Shown here: one piece after another, positions 45,605 to 56,820 of the stretch
How the letters are laid out: each line of letters starts with the position of its first letter
Numbering within the stretch: position 1 is the first letter of the stretch
Made by a program: the position numbers and the translations under genes
The notes under the pieces: model-generated
What the model saw: only the letters and a program-made list of their open reading frames with translations
The model's database searches: none
Told to the model about the DNA's origin: nothing
DNA from: Paramyrothecium sp. XJ0827
Lineage: Eukaryota > Ascomycota > Sordariomycetes > Hypocreales > Stachybotryaceae
Length of the DNA stretch: 64,000 nt
Reading direction: 5' to 3'
NCBI GenBank assembly: GCA_020881915.1
Contig: JAJFPB010000008.1
Span: forward strand, 2,976,001 to 3,040,000

Positions 45605-46513
45605 ATGTCTCTCGTTAGAATACTCAAAGGAAGCTTTCATTTAGCTGGCATTCTTCATACACCACCATCTGTCCCAGCTCTGGCTCCAGGGCTAATTGTT
45701 GTCCATCCAGGCGGCGGCGTCAAGGAACAGGCAGCCAATGTGTATGCGGAGCGTCTATCTCAGCAGGGATTCGTGTCGGTCGCATTCGATGCACTCTATC
45801 AAGGCAGTTCGGATGGCCTTCCTCGCTTCCTAGAAGATCCTGAATCTAGGGTTTCTGACGTATCGGCTGTGGTGGACTATCTTCAGGGACTCGAAAATGT
45901 TGATCCCAATGCTATAGTTGTGGTGGGAATTTGCGCCGGTGGCGGGTACGGCATTGCCGCCGCCACGACGGACCATCGCATCAAGGCTGTGGCAGCAGTC
46001 AGCCTTGTCAACATTGGCGATTCCACCCGACACGGCTGGCTGAATACTCTCAACGACGAGGATGTCTTTTCGGTACTCGACGATACCAAGAAGCGCCTGC
46101 AGGGTACTGCCACTGGTGGCAATGCTACATTTGTGCCTTATATACCAGACCCTGGCCCAGACACGCCACCTGATCTTGTGGACGCATGGGATTATTACCG
46201 TACCCCCCGAGGTTACTTCCCTACTTCCCAGAACGTTATGGCCGGCGCATCCACCCCTTTACTTGTACGCTTTGATGCCTGGCAGTTCGCAGAGCAATAT
46301 CTCATCCAGCCAACACTCCTAATTGCTGGCGAGAACGCCGATAGTAGGTGGCAGACGGACAAGATACACCGCAAAATCAAGGATACCAACGTCAACACCA
46401 CAAAACTCATTCTTGCGGGCGGCAGGCACATGGACTTCTACGACCAAGAGCAGTACTTGGGTCCTGCGCTAGCCAACATTTCGGCGTTCTTCAAGACTCA
46501 CCTGGATTTATAA
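45605..46513 (+). CDS. alpha/beta hydrolase, polyketide-transferase-like, Cys nucleophile (302 aa)
   Basis: Single exon, 302 residues, starting MSLVRILKGSFHLAGILHTP. The hydrolase fold is recognisable from LIVVHPGGGVKEQ, a nucleophile elbow VGICAGGGYG, where Cys replaces the common Ser, and a late acid/His region (LIAGENADSRWQ, then AGGRHMDFYD). It resembles the dienelactone-hydrolase and fungal polyketide-transferase group that acts with polyketide synthases. No synthase is within the window. A leading TCTCTTTCAG-like CT-rich 5' region suggests a normal fungal promoter. The product could also be a general esterase-like enzyme. Confidence 0.82.
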   Translation: MSLVRILKGSFHLAGILHTPPSVPALAPGLIVVHPGGGVKEQAANVYAERLSQQGFVSVAFDALYQGSSDGLPRFLEDPESRVSDVSAVVDYLQGLENVDPNAIVVVGICAGGGYGIAAATTDHRIKAVAAVSLVNIGDSTRHGWLNTLNDEDVFSVLDDTKKRLQGTATGGNATFVPYIPDPGPDTPPDLVDAWDYYRTPRGYFPTSQNVMAGASTPLLVRFDAWQFAEQYLIQPTLLIAGENADSRWQTDKIHRKIKDTNVNTTKLILAGGRHMDFYDQEQYLGPALANISAFFKTHLDL

Positions 46514-47327
46514 GACCACTCACTCGAGCAGGAACGCCGTCGAAACTCGACACACAATAGCCAAAAATGTGTCTCAGTACTGAGGTGAACGTGAAAGCTT
46601 ACCAATCGTCAATCATCGAATCAAAAGGTGGATTAGTTCTTGAAGCCTCATGTGGGAAGTTTGTGGACGCATGACGAGCACAGTCGGACACTCATTAAGT
46701 TAGCTCAAGACAATCTGAATTTCTCTCTTATTTAGTTTTCTTCATTATCATCAAATAAATCAACACGATATCCATCCATTATGCCGTGGCACTATGCCTC
46801 TCTCTTCAAGGAGCCCATTAGTGTAACTTAATAAATTGGGCCAGGAACTTACCTAACAAACTCATCATCACCTCCTTAAGAACGCAGCACACGCGGCCAT
46901 TGCAGACCAAACGCAATAATGATAAAATTTTCGGCAAGTAGGGGTGGAGTTGCATCCAAGTCCCCCGCACTGCCTCGTTGTGACTGCGGCCGCAGAACCC
47001 TTGCCTGGCTGTGGGTTTGCATCGACGCCAATGGAAATGGAGCCCGATTTCATCCCGAACCGTGCCCACTTCCCGTCCCCACAATAGACCCGGCCCTTGC
47101 GAGTCAAGATTCTTCCGGATGACCTTCTTGGCCACTTCACGGACTTTAGACGGCGTTATGCATATGACCGTGAGGAATGAGATAACGTAGACCAATTGTT
47201 ATTAATTGTACCCTTCCTCACCCAACAGGTTGAAGCTCTGAATTTTGATGAAATTGTAGTAACACTCCTTTATGCTCAGAACGTTTCGCTCAGCAGTAAA
47301 CTTTGGCCTTCATTCTCCAGCAGCAAA
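46514..47327. other. intergenic, no gene recognised
   Basis: Short frames only. Holds the promoter of the aldo-keto reductase gene. Confidence 0.5.
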
Positions 47328-47784
47328 ATGGTCAGAACCCTTCCATTCGCCGATATCGAGATCAACTCGCCTGGCTTTGGTGCTATGGGAATAAGCGCGT
47401 TCATGGGAACGAACTTAAGTCTGGAGCAAGCCGAGCCAGTTCTTCTCAAGGCCATCGAGCTGGGATGTACATTTTGGGATACGGCTGTATGTTTCCAACG
47501 TTGTTTACCGAAGGATTCTGCAGGAAGAATAGGGGGGAAACGGGAGGACTAACATTGGGTGTAGGTTGTCTACCAAGCAGGAGTCAATGAAAAGCTTCTT
47601 GGTGATTTTATCAGAAAGCACAATGTCCGGGATAAGATTTTCCGTCAGTACTGAATAGCTCTCTTGGAGGTATCAAGTTACTGGCATGGTACTGACACAT
47701 TCTCATAGTCGCCTCCAAGTGCGGGTTCGACATTTTCGGAGGGGATGGACGAGTCACCAACTCAGCAACGCATATCAACAAGTA

Positions 47785-47792
47785 CATCGAAG
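47785..47792 (+). repeat. left 8-bp target-site duplication of the hAT element
   Basis: CATCGAAG, identical to the copy at 51151-51158 directly after the element. Confidence 0.92.
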
Positions 47793-47809
47793 CAGTGAAG
47801 TAAATAGTG
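47793..47809 (+). repeat. left terminal inverted repeat of the hAT element
   Basis: CAGTGAAGTAAATAGTG, the exact reverse complement of 51134-51150. Confidence 0.92.
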
Positions 47810-48256
47810 CAAAATACGGTATACGATATTTTTTCAACGCCACACTGCACTGGATTGTTTAGGAATTCGGTGCACTGCACGGCATACGGTATTCCACTAT
47901 ATTTAAGCAATATCGTATCGTAATATCATATCGCACGGCGTGCGAAGAGCCGCATGGCCTAAGCATAAAACTAACCACATTGAGTAAGGTTGAGGCTCAA
48001 GATAGTCTCACGGACCCTAACAAGATGAAGCCATTCACAGTCAACATATAAGATTATACTATTGCCAGATAACGAGAACGCTCAGGAAAACGTTTTCCTA
48101 GACCTCGCTCGCGTATGTTAAGGGTTTACTTAAGCTACATAATTGACTAATTTAACGTCACTCCTATTGCTTAAGCGTGAGAATGAAGTAGGTAGATCTA
48201 GAGGTCAAAAGAAAACTCCACAGATTCGAGCATTATGAGTTTGAATTGTTTGCATA

Positions 48257-50631
48257 CTATCTATTGCTCGTAATATCAGGTATAATGTTAGAAGACCCCT
48301 GCTGTTCCTCTTCTCCAATGATAGCTGTATCCAAGACAAGCTCAACGTCGTCAACCCAAGCCAATTTGTGAGTCTTCGACCAGGACTTTATGCACTCAAT
48401 TGCCTCAATTATATCAATCCCTAACCTGTTCCTGCGATCTTGGAGGGTGATTTTTGTATCAGAGAAGAGACGTTCTGGCTCAGCAGACATCGCATGAATT
48501 GACAAAAGATCGAGCGCCATTTTGGAAAGGTTTGGATAGAGCGTTTGTTGTGTATCCTCAAGCCACCACCTTCGTACATCCTTGACTTTGATTCTTGGGG
48601 CTGATATATAGTTCTGATACTCGTCAAATAGGGTAGGAAGCTCGGGATCCTCATGTTCGTCTTCCCATGCAAGAAACGAGTTCTTCACTAGTGGCTTTTC
48701 AACCAAGGACTGGGCCGACGACTCCGCTGACTTGGCGACTGGTGCGTAACGAGACTTCCAGAGATCTTCTACGGCAGACTTATTGCTCTCAATCCACTCA
48801 GGATGTTCCTCCCAGGCGGTGTCAAAGTAGTGCCACTTTCGATGAGGGCTGAGGACAATAGCTGCAACATAAGCAGGTGACCGCTCTGTAAGAGTGTAAT
48901 ATGCGTCGAGTTTCGCCCATCCAGCATCAATACAAGGCGTCATAAAAGCGTCATCTGCGTACTCGATTCGTGCAGCCTCAAATTTGCTAAGCAGGAAGTC
49001 CATTATGGGTAGCGTTCGATCGATTGTATGCGCGTGACCTTCTGCAGCCTTGGTGGCATCGGTGAATGACTTGAGGAAGTTGCAAATTTTTTCAGTTCAG
49101 CCCAGTCTTGTTCGGAAACTAGAAACTATTAGTGTTGTCCTCTCAATTGGATATATAGCATACGCGAATCAAGCTTAAGGTCCTTCTCCTTTGAGCAATA
49201 GTAATCAATTTGATCTGCGAGCTCAATGGCTCTCTCAATCATGTAGTACTTTGAGTTCCATCTTGTATCGTTGTCACGAAGAAGACCCTTTTTCTCACTG
49301 ATCTCTTTAAACCTCTGTATCCGTTGTGGACTACATCGGATAAAGACAACGATGTTGTGGAGCTTGCCAAGAGGACCAGCCTTCCTCCACTTCAATATAT
49401 CAGCGTCTGAAGGCTTGATATATTCGCTCGTAGTGTCCTTTTTAACCTGGTTTTTCGTAGGGGCTTCGTCGGGTGCGGTTTTTGGGAACATAAACGCATG
49501 AGCCGCTAGATTGATGGTATGACCGTTACAACGAAGGCGGTGATGTTTCGCGTCGTATATGATATTGTGCCTCTCGTTCAACACTATCAATCATTAGTAT
49601 TATTCTCTCAATAAATTGATAGAGGCATGCATTTCTGTAGAGAATTCATCAACGTATCATTCGAGTCTGCATTGTCTGAAACAAAGTATCCAATCTGGGT
49701 GACAATTCCGTAGTCCTCGACGACATTCATCACAATATGGGCCTGATTCTCTCCTGAATGCTTGCCGTGTACCTCTCGTAAAGCGACACAATATGAAACC
49801 AGCTCGCCGTTGCTATCAATGAAGTGTGCAACAGTACCAAGGATACCAAGCTTATTTGGAGAGGACCATATATCGACGGTGAAGTGTATTCTCGAGATAG
49901 CTGATTGGAGAACTTGTCGTATACGTCGCTTTTGCGTCTCAAACGTTCGCATCACCCACTCGCGAATCGTTTGATGTGATGTAGGTAAAATCGAGAGGAC
50001 TCCAGGATTGAGGAATTTGAGCAAGCTAAAAGGGCATAAGATTAGTATATGAACCATTAATATTAAGTGTATTAGAGCACTTACGCTCGAAAGCTTTCTC
50101 TTGTTGCTATACAAAGTGCAATCCCGCAGTCTGCAATCCACTCTACATACAGTTGCTCAAACTTATCAGCGTCAAGATCTGTCGTTTCGTCATCGTGTCG
50201 ACGGCGTTTGAGGGGATTCGTGTTCTGAGACATCCGTGAGAAGGCTTCCACAAGGTGATTCCTTGTCTTAGCAGCCCTTTCTTCATTAGGCGTTAATATA
50301 TCGAGAGTAGTGTGAGATTTAAGGTGCTTGTAGATGTGTGCCGTGCCTCCATTTTCGAGATATTCGGCAGGCTTCCCTTTACAGTACTTGCAACGCCATA
50401 TAATCTGACCTTCCGTATTACGGACGATCTGATTCCTTCCGAAGGGCGTATGATCCCATATCTTCGACGTACGCTTCTTCTTCTTAAATTGAGAGGTTAA
50501 CAACGGCGAAATAGATGTCTCTCCGACATCAGAATCTCCGTTGTCGCTGATAACCGACGAATCAGGGGCTAGGGAAGTCTGGATGATGTAGCCGTGAAGG
50601 AAGCGCTAATGCCTGAGCGCTGAGAAGCCAT
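48257..50631 (-). pseudogene. hAT transposase, intron-containing, with frame breaks
   Basis: The likely ATG is at 50631 (MASQRSGIS), but the frame shifts near 50575 before the BED-type zinc finger (IWRCKYCKGKPAEY, then H..H in GTAHIYKHLKSH). A canonical intron near 50080-50021 leads to the RNase-H-like core (HFTVDIWSSPNKL, with catalytic-type Asp). A second intron near 49640-49590 starts with GC rather than GT. It joins SLQK to LLNERHNI and the conserved HHRLRCNGHTINLAAHAF segment. A third 45-bp intron lies near 49160. A missing base in an A-run at 49081-49095 breaks the frame before DFLLSKFEAARIEY. The C-terminal domain reads LLSIHAMSAEPERLFSD, typical of hAT dimerisation. Confidence 0.82.
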
Positions 50632-51068
50632 TATTTAGTAGGATAAGACTTGTTGAGGAAGTAGGGAAAAGTTCAGGAGCTGACACGCTTCATGTCAGGG
50701 GCATAGGCCTTATTCGTCCAGAAGCATGCTTGGAAACCAACAAATTGATTGCATTGAAGAAAAGAAGAACTGAAAGCTCTCGGAGAGCTGGCGAGCTTGT
50801 TACATACTCACTCAAACACTCAGGAGTTTGTGACGAGGCCTTTATTTGGTGGCGTTATTAGTATCGGCATCAACCGAGTGCAGATCAACCAGGTTACACT
50901 TCGTTAGTAAAAAGTCCTGTAAATTGGGATCTTCATAATGCTTCATATATGGGGAGAATCCTCGTACTACTCGTATTACATAGTACTTGCACTATATTTG
51001 ATATCATATTTATACGATATTTGAACGACCATGCACTGTATTGCACGGTTTCCGGTGTTGCTTGCACT

Positions 51069-51090
51069 GCACGGTATAAAAATACCGTGC
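51069..51090. repeat. perfect 9-bp stem hairpin in hAT subterminal region
   Basis: GCACGGTAT, AAAA loop, ATACCGTGC. Subterminal GCACTGCACGG also occurs near the left end, consistent with transposase binding sites. Confidence 0.8.
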
Positions 51091-51133
51091 AGGCAATACG
51101 ATATTGAATATGATATTGTCTTATTTACGGCCA

Positions 51134-51150
51134 CACTATTTACTTCACTG
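51134..51150 (-). repeat. right terminal inverted repeat of the hAT element
   Basis: Exact reverse complement of 47793-47809. Confidence 0.92.
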
Positions 51151-51158
51151 CATCGAAG
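51151..51158 (+). repeat. right 8-bp target-site duplication
   Basis: CATCGAAG, matching 47785-47792. The AKR frame resumes with the next base. Confidence 0.92.
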
Positions 51159-52023
51159 GGACGATTGAAAGACTCGGCTTTGCACCAGACCTGTACTACC
51201 TACACAGGATGGATCCAAGTATGTTGAAAGAGCGTCGGATAACTTCTCAAATGCTTCGTGTAATCTGACGTGGCCGATCAGCTACTCCTCTGGAAGAATC
51301 AATCGGGGCTCTTGACCAGCTTCGAAAACAGGGCAAGACCAAGTATATTGGTCTGTCAGAATGCTCTGCCCAGACAATTCGCAAAGCCAATGAAAGTAAG
51401 CAGTGGATTTATATGTCCTTTTTACGAAGATTGCGACTAAGGAATCTATGAAAACCAGTTGCAAAGATCGACGCCGTTCAGTCAGAGTACTCTGCCTTCG
51501 AAACATTACACGAGACGACAGGGGTGATCGATACCTGTAAGGAACTTGGTGTGGCATTCGTGGCATTCAGCCCTCTAGGCCACGGTGTCCTTGTCGATGA
51601 CTTTCAGTACAAAAGCCCACATGATTTTGCCCCGGACGACTTTCGTCGAAGCTGTCAGTCAAGCCTTTTTCAACGCCCTCCCTGGTGGCATAATTCACAG
51701 CCTTGCTAATAACCATTCGGCATATAGCCCCTAAATTCCAAGGCGAAAACTTTTACAAGAACTTGGCAATTGTAGAGGAAATCAAAAAGCTTGCAGCTCG
51801 GAAGGGATGCACTCTGGCCCAGATTGCCCTCGCTTGGGTCGCTTCTCAGGGGTTGATTGCGATTCCAGGTACGACCAAGCCCGGACGCCTTGAGGAAAAT
51901 TGGGCCTCGAGAGACATCGCCCTCACAGAAGAAGAGATGGCCGAGCTACGAGCTGTCATTGACAGGTCGAAACCTCAAGGCAATAGGTTCAACCCTCAGC
52001 AAGAGGCTGTGATCGACCACTAA

Positions 52024-53242
52024 ATCATAGGAAAATGTAGTTGTATTCCGGCAGATAATATTTGATACCTTGCTCCGAAGGTCGGACCAAATCATTGCTG
52101 CAACAAATTGACTCTCCAAATTTGTTCTTGAACGGCTTTCCGGTTAATGCTTTAGGTGAAAGAGAGACCTCAAATGACCTTTTCCTCCCTCCATTGCAAG
52201 GGATCAAAAGGCAAAGGGGGAGCAAAGCCGCCTCGAGCATCATCGTTTGGATGTCCGATTCTTAACTCACGTTCCACTTCACTACCAGTGATAGCTGCTA
52301 TATATCCATGATTCTGAGTGAGTGGCAGAGTTTCACGATCTTGCATTTGTTGGACAAATAGTTACGTAGATGAAGAGGGGGAATGGAAAGTCATGCGTTT
52401 TCAACGACAATGTCGCTGCGTGAGATGGGAATTTTTATAGATCCGAACTTGATCGCTGTCAGGAGCTCTTTGAAATGCAGTCTTTCCCACCAGGAAACGT
52501 TTGTGCTTACGATCGACAATCTGAAGACATCGAGCTAATTCTTTGCGCTGATTGTGCGCGTCAATTCCTGGATATCAAGGTTGGGCTGCACAAACACGTT
52601 GATTTGAGTGGTTGCCAACCGTTTGGCGTAGTTGAGAAGTCGTAATTTGCAATTGCTCATTCAATCCAGGTGGGTAGTCTTCCGCGAGTAAGTTGTTGGA
52701 GCTTTGTGTACCATCTACTAGGCGTTGAGGAATAAACAGGCGTCGCGGTAACTGGATACGCAAAAAATCTTCAGTATACATTCGGGGTTTTTTTTTCTTT
52801 TTGTCTTTGGGGGCGGGATATACGCTCCACCCTCGGAAGAGTTAGGGCAGTGACAAGGCCAATAATCATTCTATAGCCCTCCCCAATTGACTCACGAATC
52901 GCCAATAGATTGGTCTCGAGCTTTGCTCCCGGGTGGGAATTGATCTCAATGCTTGAATTTAGGGTTTGGACAGTGGATATGACTCACTGGATTTGTGTTT
53001 GTCTGGATGGGAATTCATGTCAAGGGGGAATCTTGTGAAGGGATCGAGATATATGACGGTTAAGGCCATGAAAGAATCAGAAATGGTACCCTTGTTGGTC
53101 AGCTGAAGTGTCAGAAAGCTGGCCGTGGAGGACAATGTCGCTAAGAGACGTGTTCAAGAGCCTCGGCCGTTTGCCAGGATGTTGATTCAACGCTATAGTG
53201 CTAAGTACGCAACCATCACATGGGCGTAGCCTGAATCTACAA
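52024..53242. other. convergent intergenic region, no gene recognised
   Basis: Lies between the stops of the AKR gene and the Zn2Cys6 regulator. Only short frames are present. Confidence 0.5.
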
Positions 53243-55745
53243 TCAGGCCCAATCATCAGATGCCGGTGCATTGCTGTTTTCGCGGTTCCAGTCTTCAACA
53301 TCCGGTCCCAAAGCCAGCAGGGCATCGATGTCAGTTTTGTACGGCTGCTCAAGTGCAAGCTCAGCAGAATATTGGTTAGAAGAACCCATTATCGAGACAG
53401 ATGTCCAGTCTGGCAGCTGCGAGTCTTGCAAAGATGGCGTCGATGATATTCGTGCTGCGCTATCGGAGCCTCTGCTGCGGTCTGAAATCCAAGAGTAGTC
53501 AAGTAATCTGGACATCTCTTCTGCATTCGGGTGCGAGACCATGTTGACGAGGGAAGTGGGATTGACCAAAGATGCTGTAGCCTCTGGTTCTGGGTCAAAA
53601 GCGGCCAAAGCTTCTTCCTATGCGGGTAAAACCTGAAGTCAGAAAGAGTTCTGCCCACTTTTTTGTCCGGGAACTCATACCATCCGGCGGTAAGATTGCC
53701 AACGAACTGGGGCTTCGCGAAGAAATTGAAGCGTCAAGTCGTACATATGACTAGAGATTTTCTGGATCTTGGGATCACGATCTTTCATAAACAACCGATG
53801 AATCACCCCGGCGCACACCGCGCAGTATCCAAAGAAGCTTGTGAGACATATTTGCTTCCTCAATAAGTAAAGTAACAACTTCGTTAGCTTGACAGCATTT
53901 TCACGACTGGCTTGTAAAGTAGACCGAATAAAGGAAAACGGTGCAGGCTCGTTCTGTGACGAGAGGATCCGGTGGGTTATGAATGGATGATTGAGTATGC
54001 ACTGGCAGGTGAAGAAGACACCATGAGAAAAGCAGAGAATGCTCAAGGTCTCGGTCAAAGTACCATTTTCTGCCGCTTTCAGGGCTTCTTCGTCCAAGAC
54101 CTTCTCAAACTTGGCCCAAACAAGTGGCGAGCATGACTCAAAATCTAGAAGAGCCGTGGTTACTGATGCAAACTCGCTGCGAAAATCCCAAGGAGGATAG
54201 GGGTGCGGGGACCCAGATGACCTTAAGCTGTACTTCTGAACACGGCCCAGCGCAGATGTGACAAAAATCAAGAATCCAGCTTGATCAACATCAAGAACAC
54301 TGTTAGTTCTGTCGTACAAAGATGCAAGCGTGATCTTTGCGGTAAGATCTTCCCCATCTTGCAGCCCTACAGGCAGTCGCGGTAGATCCAAGCTGCAATT
54401 TGCGTCTTGCACTGCTGGTTTACGCTGGGGGCTGCAGGAGACCAGTCGATCCAGTAAGTAGACGGACCAGAAGGTCCAGCGATGTTCTTCCCGTAGCCAC
54501 GTGGGGAGGGCAGGATCAGGCTCGGAAGAGAGGCTGAGTGCTTCTGCGAAGCGCACTGAAAGGCCTATCTTGACCCAACCACGCTGATGCTTTCCGGCTA
54601 CTCCCATGAAACGAACAATGATGAGTTCACTGTATAGAGGCTTCTAGGGACAAGGACGCTCACCAGTGAAGTCTATAACAGCTAGCATGTTGACTGCCTG
54701 TACAGTGTGGACATTGATGAAGTCGTCCTGGCTGAACACCTTTTCATGAATTTCGCCCCAAGCTGCACTGGCAAAGCTCTCAACTGCTTCTTCTTGGCGT
54801 CCTTGGAAGAATGGATCCTCAGAGAATCTGCAAGCTGTTGCCACAAACGCCAACAAGAGCCAATTAGGAAGGGAATTTGTCAACAGACGCCGTCGAAAAC
54901 TCTCTTCCCTGAAATAGAAGTACGGTTGGCTGTGACAAAACTGAAAGTACGTGTCCGTGAGGGACTTGAGCACTGCTGGGGATGGTAGCGAATTGAATCT
55001 AGATGCGTTCATCTTGTAAGCAGAAGAAGCGGGACAAAGTGATATGTAGACTGCATGAATGAGCTGCTGGCGATCGTAACATAGTGAATCAAAAATAGCG
55101 TTCCCTCATAGCTGCTGTTAAAGAAGATCAGGGGTACATACAACTGGGACTGTGACGAGGACAATGGCCTTCTCTCAATATTCTGCTGGATTTGGTGTTC
55201 CTCTAGAGGTAGAAAGGAGCTTCTGTACGAACAACAGAGTAAGTGACCTGTTGGAATTACATCTCTAGTCCCGTCTCCAAGAGTTATGACATACCCCTTT
55301 CCGCTCTTATTCAGCATATTGAGCTGAGACTCGAGCATAGCAACTCTCGCGGATAAGGTGACGTCCTGGTGCAACCAGACTGCTTAGTGCGCCTGCTGTG
55401 ATATGGAGGGTGCCGGAAACAAATTGATGCTAACCGTGTTTCTGGAACTGGGACCGACTGACGTGATGCCCGGAGATGCTGGTTGATACCGCTGCTGTGG
55501 TTGTGACGGTGGGCGCTCTGCGTCCAGGGAGAAGAAGGCAGCGTCATCGTAGTTGCAAACTTGCTCCAAGCGAGCACAGAATGTGCAGATCGGTCGCTCG
55601 CCAGAGCAGCGTGTCTTCTTGCGCCTAGACTGCGGTCAGTTCGGTAATGATGTATCGAAGATCTGCATGCAAAGGTCAAGACACCAACATGCCTGCAATT
55701 TTGACAGGCCTGCCGGATACGCTTTGCCTCTCGCTCGCTCATCAT
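53243..55745 (-). CDS. Zn2Cys6 transcription factor (roughly 650-690 aa)
   Basis: The start is the ATG at 55745 (MMSEREAKR). The binuclear zinc cluster is assembled from two exons: IRQACQNCR and RKKTRCSGERPICTFCARL. The intron between them (about 55691-55625) must begin with GC rather than GT to keep the frame. Further introns fit near 55430-55378, 55295-55200, 55140-55013, 54664-54600 and 53670-53605. The middle-homology (fungal_trans) domain is clear: LTDTYFQFCHSQPYFYF, then FAEALSLSSEPDPALPTWLREEHRWTFWSVYLLDRLVSC. Nuclear regulator with unknown target. It is tail-to-tail with the broken AKR gene. The exact exon ends in the first 700 bp are uncertain. Confidence 0.85.
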
Positions 55746-56517
55746 TTATCCTCCTGTTTACGACGGGTATTGAAACGTGGATCAGTTGTGAGGGTGCAAT
55801 CAGCCAGAGAACACTTTGGATGGTAGAGTTTGGGGACATTCATGGATATCGATAGGTTAATTGCACTGGCGGGAAGCTTGTTTTGGTCCTCTGCTATGGA
55901 TTCTGAGCTAATCGTGAGGAAGGGCGGGGACGAATGCGGAGCATGGTTATGCCGAAACCGAAACCTAGATTGATCAAGTGTTATCTTTGCATACGTTGTG
56001 TTAAACTAGCGGCGAGCCACCAGCCTCCCATAATAGCAACGCTATGCAAGATTACCACCGTATAGTTGGGCATTCAGCCAGGGACTCCAGGTTCAAGACG
56101 GCGGGGGTCCGGCCAAACCTCAGCCTTCTCGATCAAATGAACGGGATTGTTGTCCCCCCGTTCGGGCAGCTCCGGGCGGGGCGGGCGACAGTGAGCGATG
56201 GAGTATCCACTACTTTTGGGTCGAAATGGGTCAAAATAATCGTGAAAGCACCGCCAGGCTTGAGGGGCATTCTTGAGGTTCAGGGTTCTCTGAAGCCAGG
56301 GGTCGTCAAATTGAAGGGCCTGTTCCAATCTGAGATGATAGCGGTCCCAAGGATATCTGGATAAGGTACTCAAACATACGCTCGCCCGCACTGTATGACT
56401 TAATTAACTCTCGTGTATCAGTCTGTCTCCATAGTACTACACTAGGTTAATGATCCTCGTGGGAGAAGAAGAGATGGGCTGTCTCGTACGAAGTTTGTTC
56501 TCATTGATTATCTAAAC
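55746..56517. other. divergent intergenic region
   Basis: No gene recognised. Contains the promoter of the Zn2Cys6 regulator. Confidence 0.5.
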
Positions 56518-56820
56518 ATGGCTTTTCCGCTTCCCGTTGAGCCTCAAGACGCTCCGCTTACCGAGCGCGCTGCTATTGCCGAAGTATACTACCGCTCTGT
56601 CCTTTTTGTCGACCATAACCATCAGCAGCTGCTTAGCTGAAGTGCCGTAGGAGAACCATATGCCAAAATTGGCGGTGAGACAAGCACTGGTATTGTTAAG
56701 TTGAAGGATATGGCTTGGGATCGCGTTGCTGCCCTTGGCACTACGCACTTAAGACACTCCATCTCAAAGGCCATCAGTAACAGTCAGAGCATGCTAGACA
56801 AGAGGAAATTGACGCACTAG
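56518..56820 (+). pseudogene. relic NTF2/SnoaL-like gene
   Basis: Reading from an ATG at 56518 gives MAFPLPVEPQDAPLTERAAI and AEVYYRSVLFVDHNHQQLL. Then an in-frame TGA occurs near 56637, followed in the same frame by MAWDRVAALGTTHLRHSI. The pattern of an N-terminal helix, a VYYRSV segment and a late DRV...TTH motif fits SnoaL-like proteins. The stop and the shortened C-terminus mark it as broken. Recognition is by motif only and moderately uncertain. Confidence 0.45.

Larger units (their letters stand above)
47793..51150 (-). mobile_element. hAT-family DNA transposon (3,358 bp)
   Basis: Perfect 17-bp terminal inverted repeats (CAGTGAAGTAAATAGTG at the left, its reverse complement at the right) and a perfect 8-bp duplication are hAT hallmarks. 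The transposase is on the minus strand with a BED zinc finger, an RNase-H-like core and a C-terminal dimerisation domain. Subterminal DNA is rich in palindromic motifs containing GCACTGCACGG. The exact duplication and clean ends argue for recent insertion. One or more frame breaks in the transposase mean the copy may be non-autonomous now. Confidence 0.93.
47328..52023 (+). pseudogene. aldo-keto reductase gene split by a hAT transposon
   Basis: The ATG at 47328 opens exons 47328-47486, 47565-47643 and 47709-47792, reading [21 protein letters not shown] (loosely conserved AKR start), then WDTA, a LGDFIRKH helix and LASKCGF (catalytic Lys region). The frame stops at the transposon and resumes exactly after it at 51159 as [17 protein letters not shown], with the catalytic-side His. 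Further exons follow: [46 protein letters not shown] and the C-terminal LAQIALAWVASQGLIAIPGTT. Removing the 3,358-bp element plus one target duplication gives continuous AKR coding, so the gene was presumably intact before insertion. It should now be inactive. The expected product is a cytosolic NADPH-dependent reductase of the yakc/plant-auxin-like branch. Confidence 0.9.
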
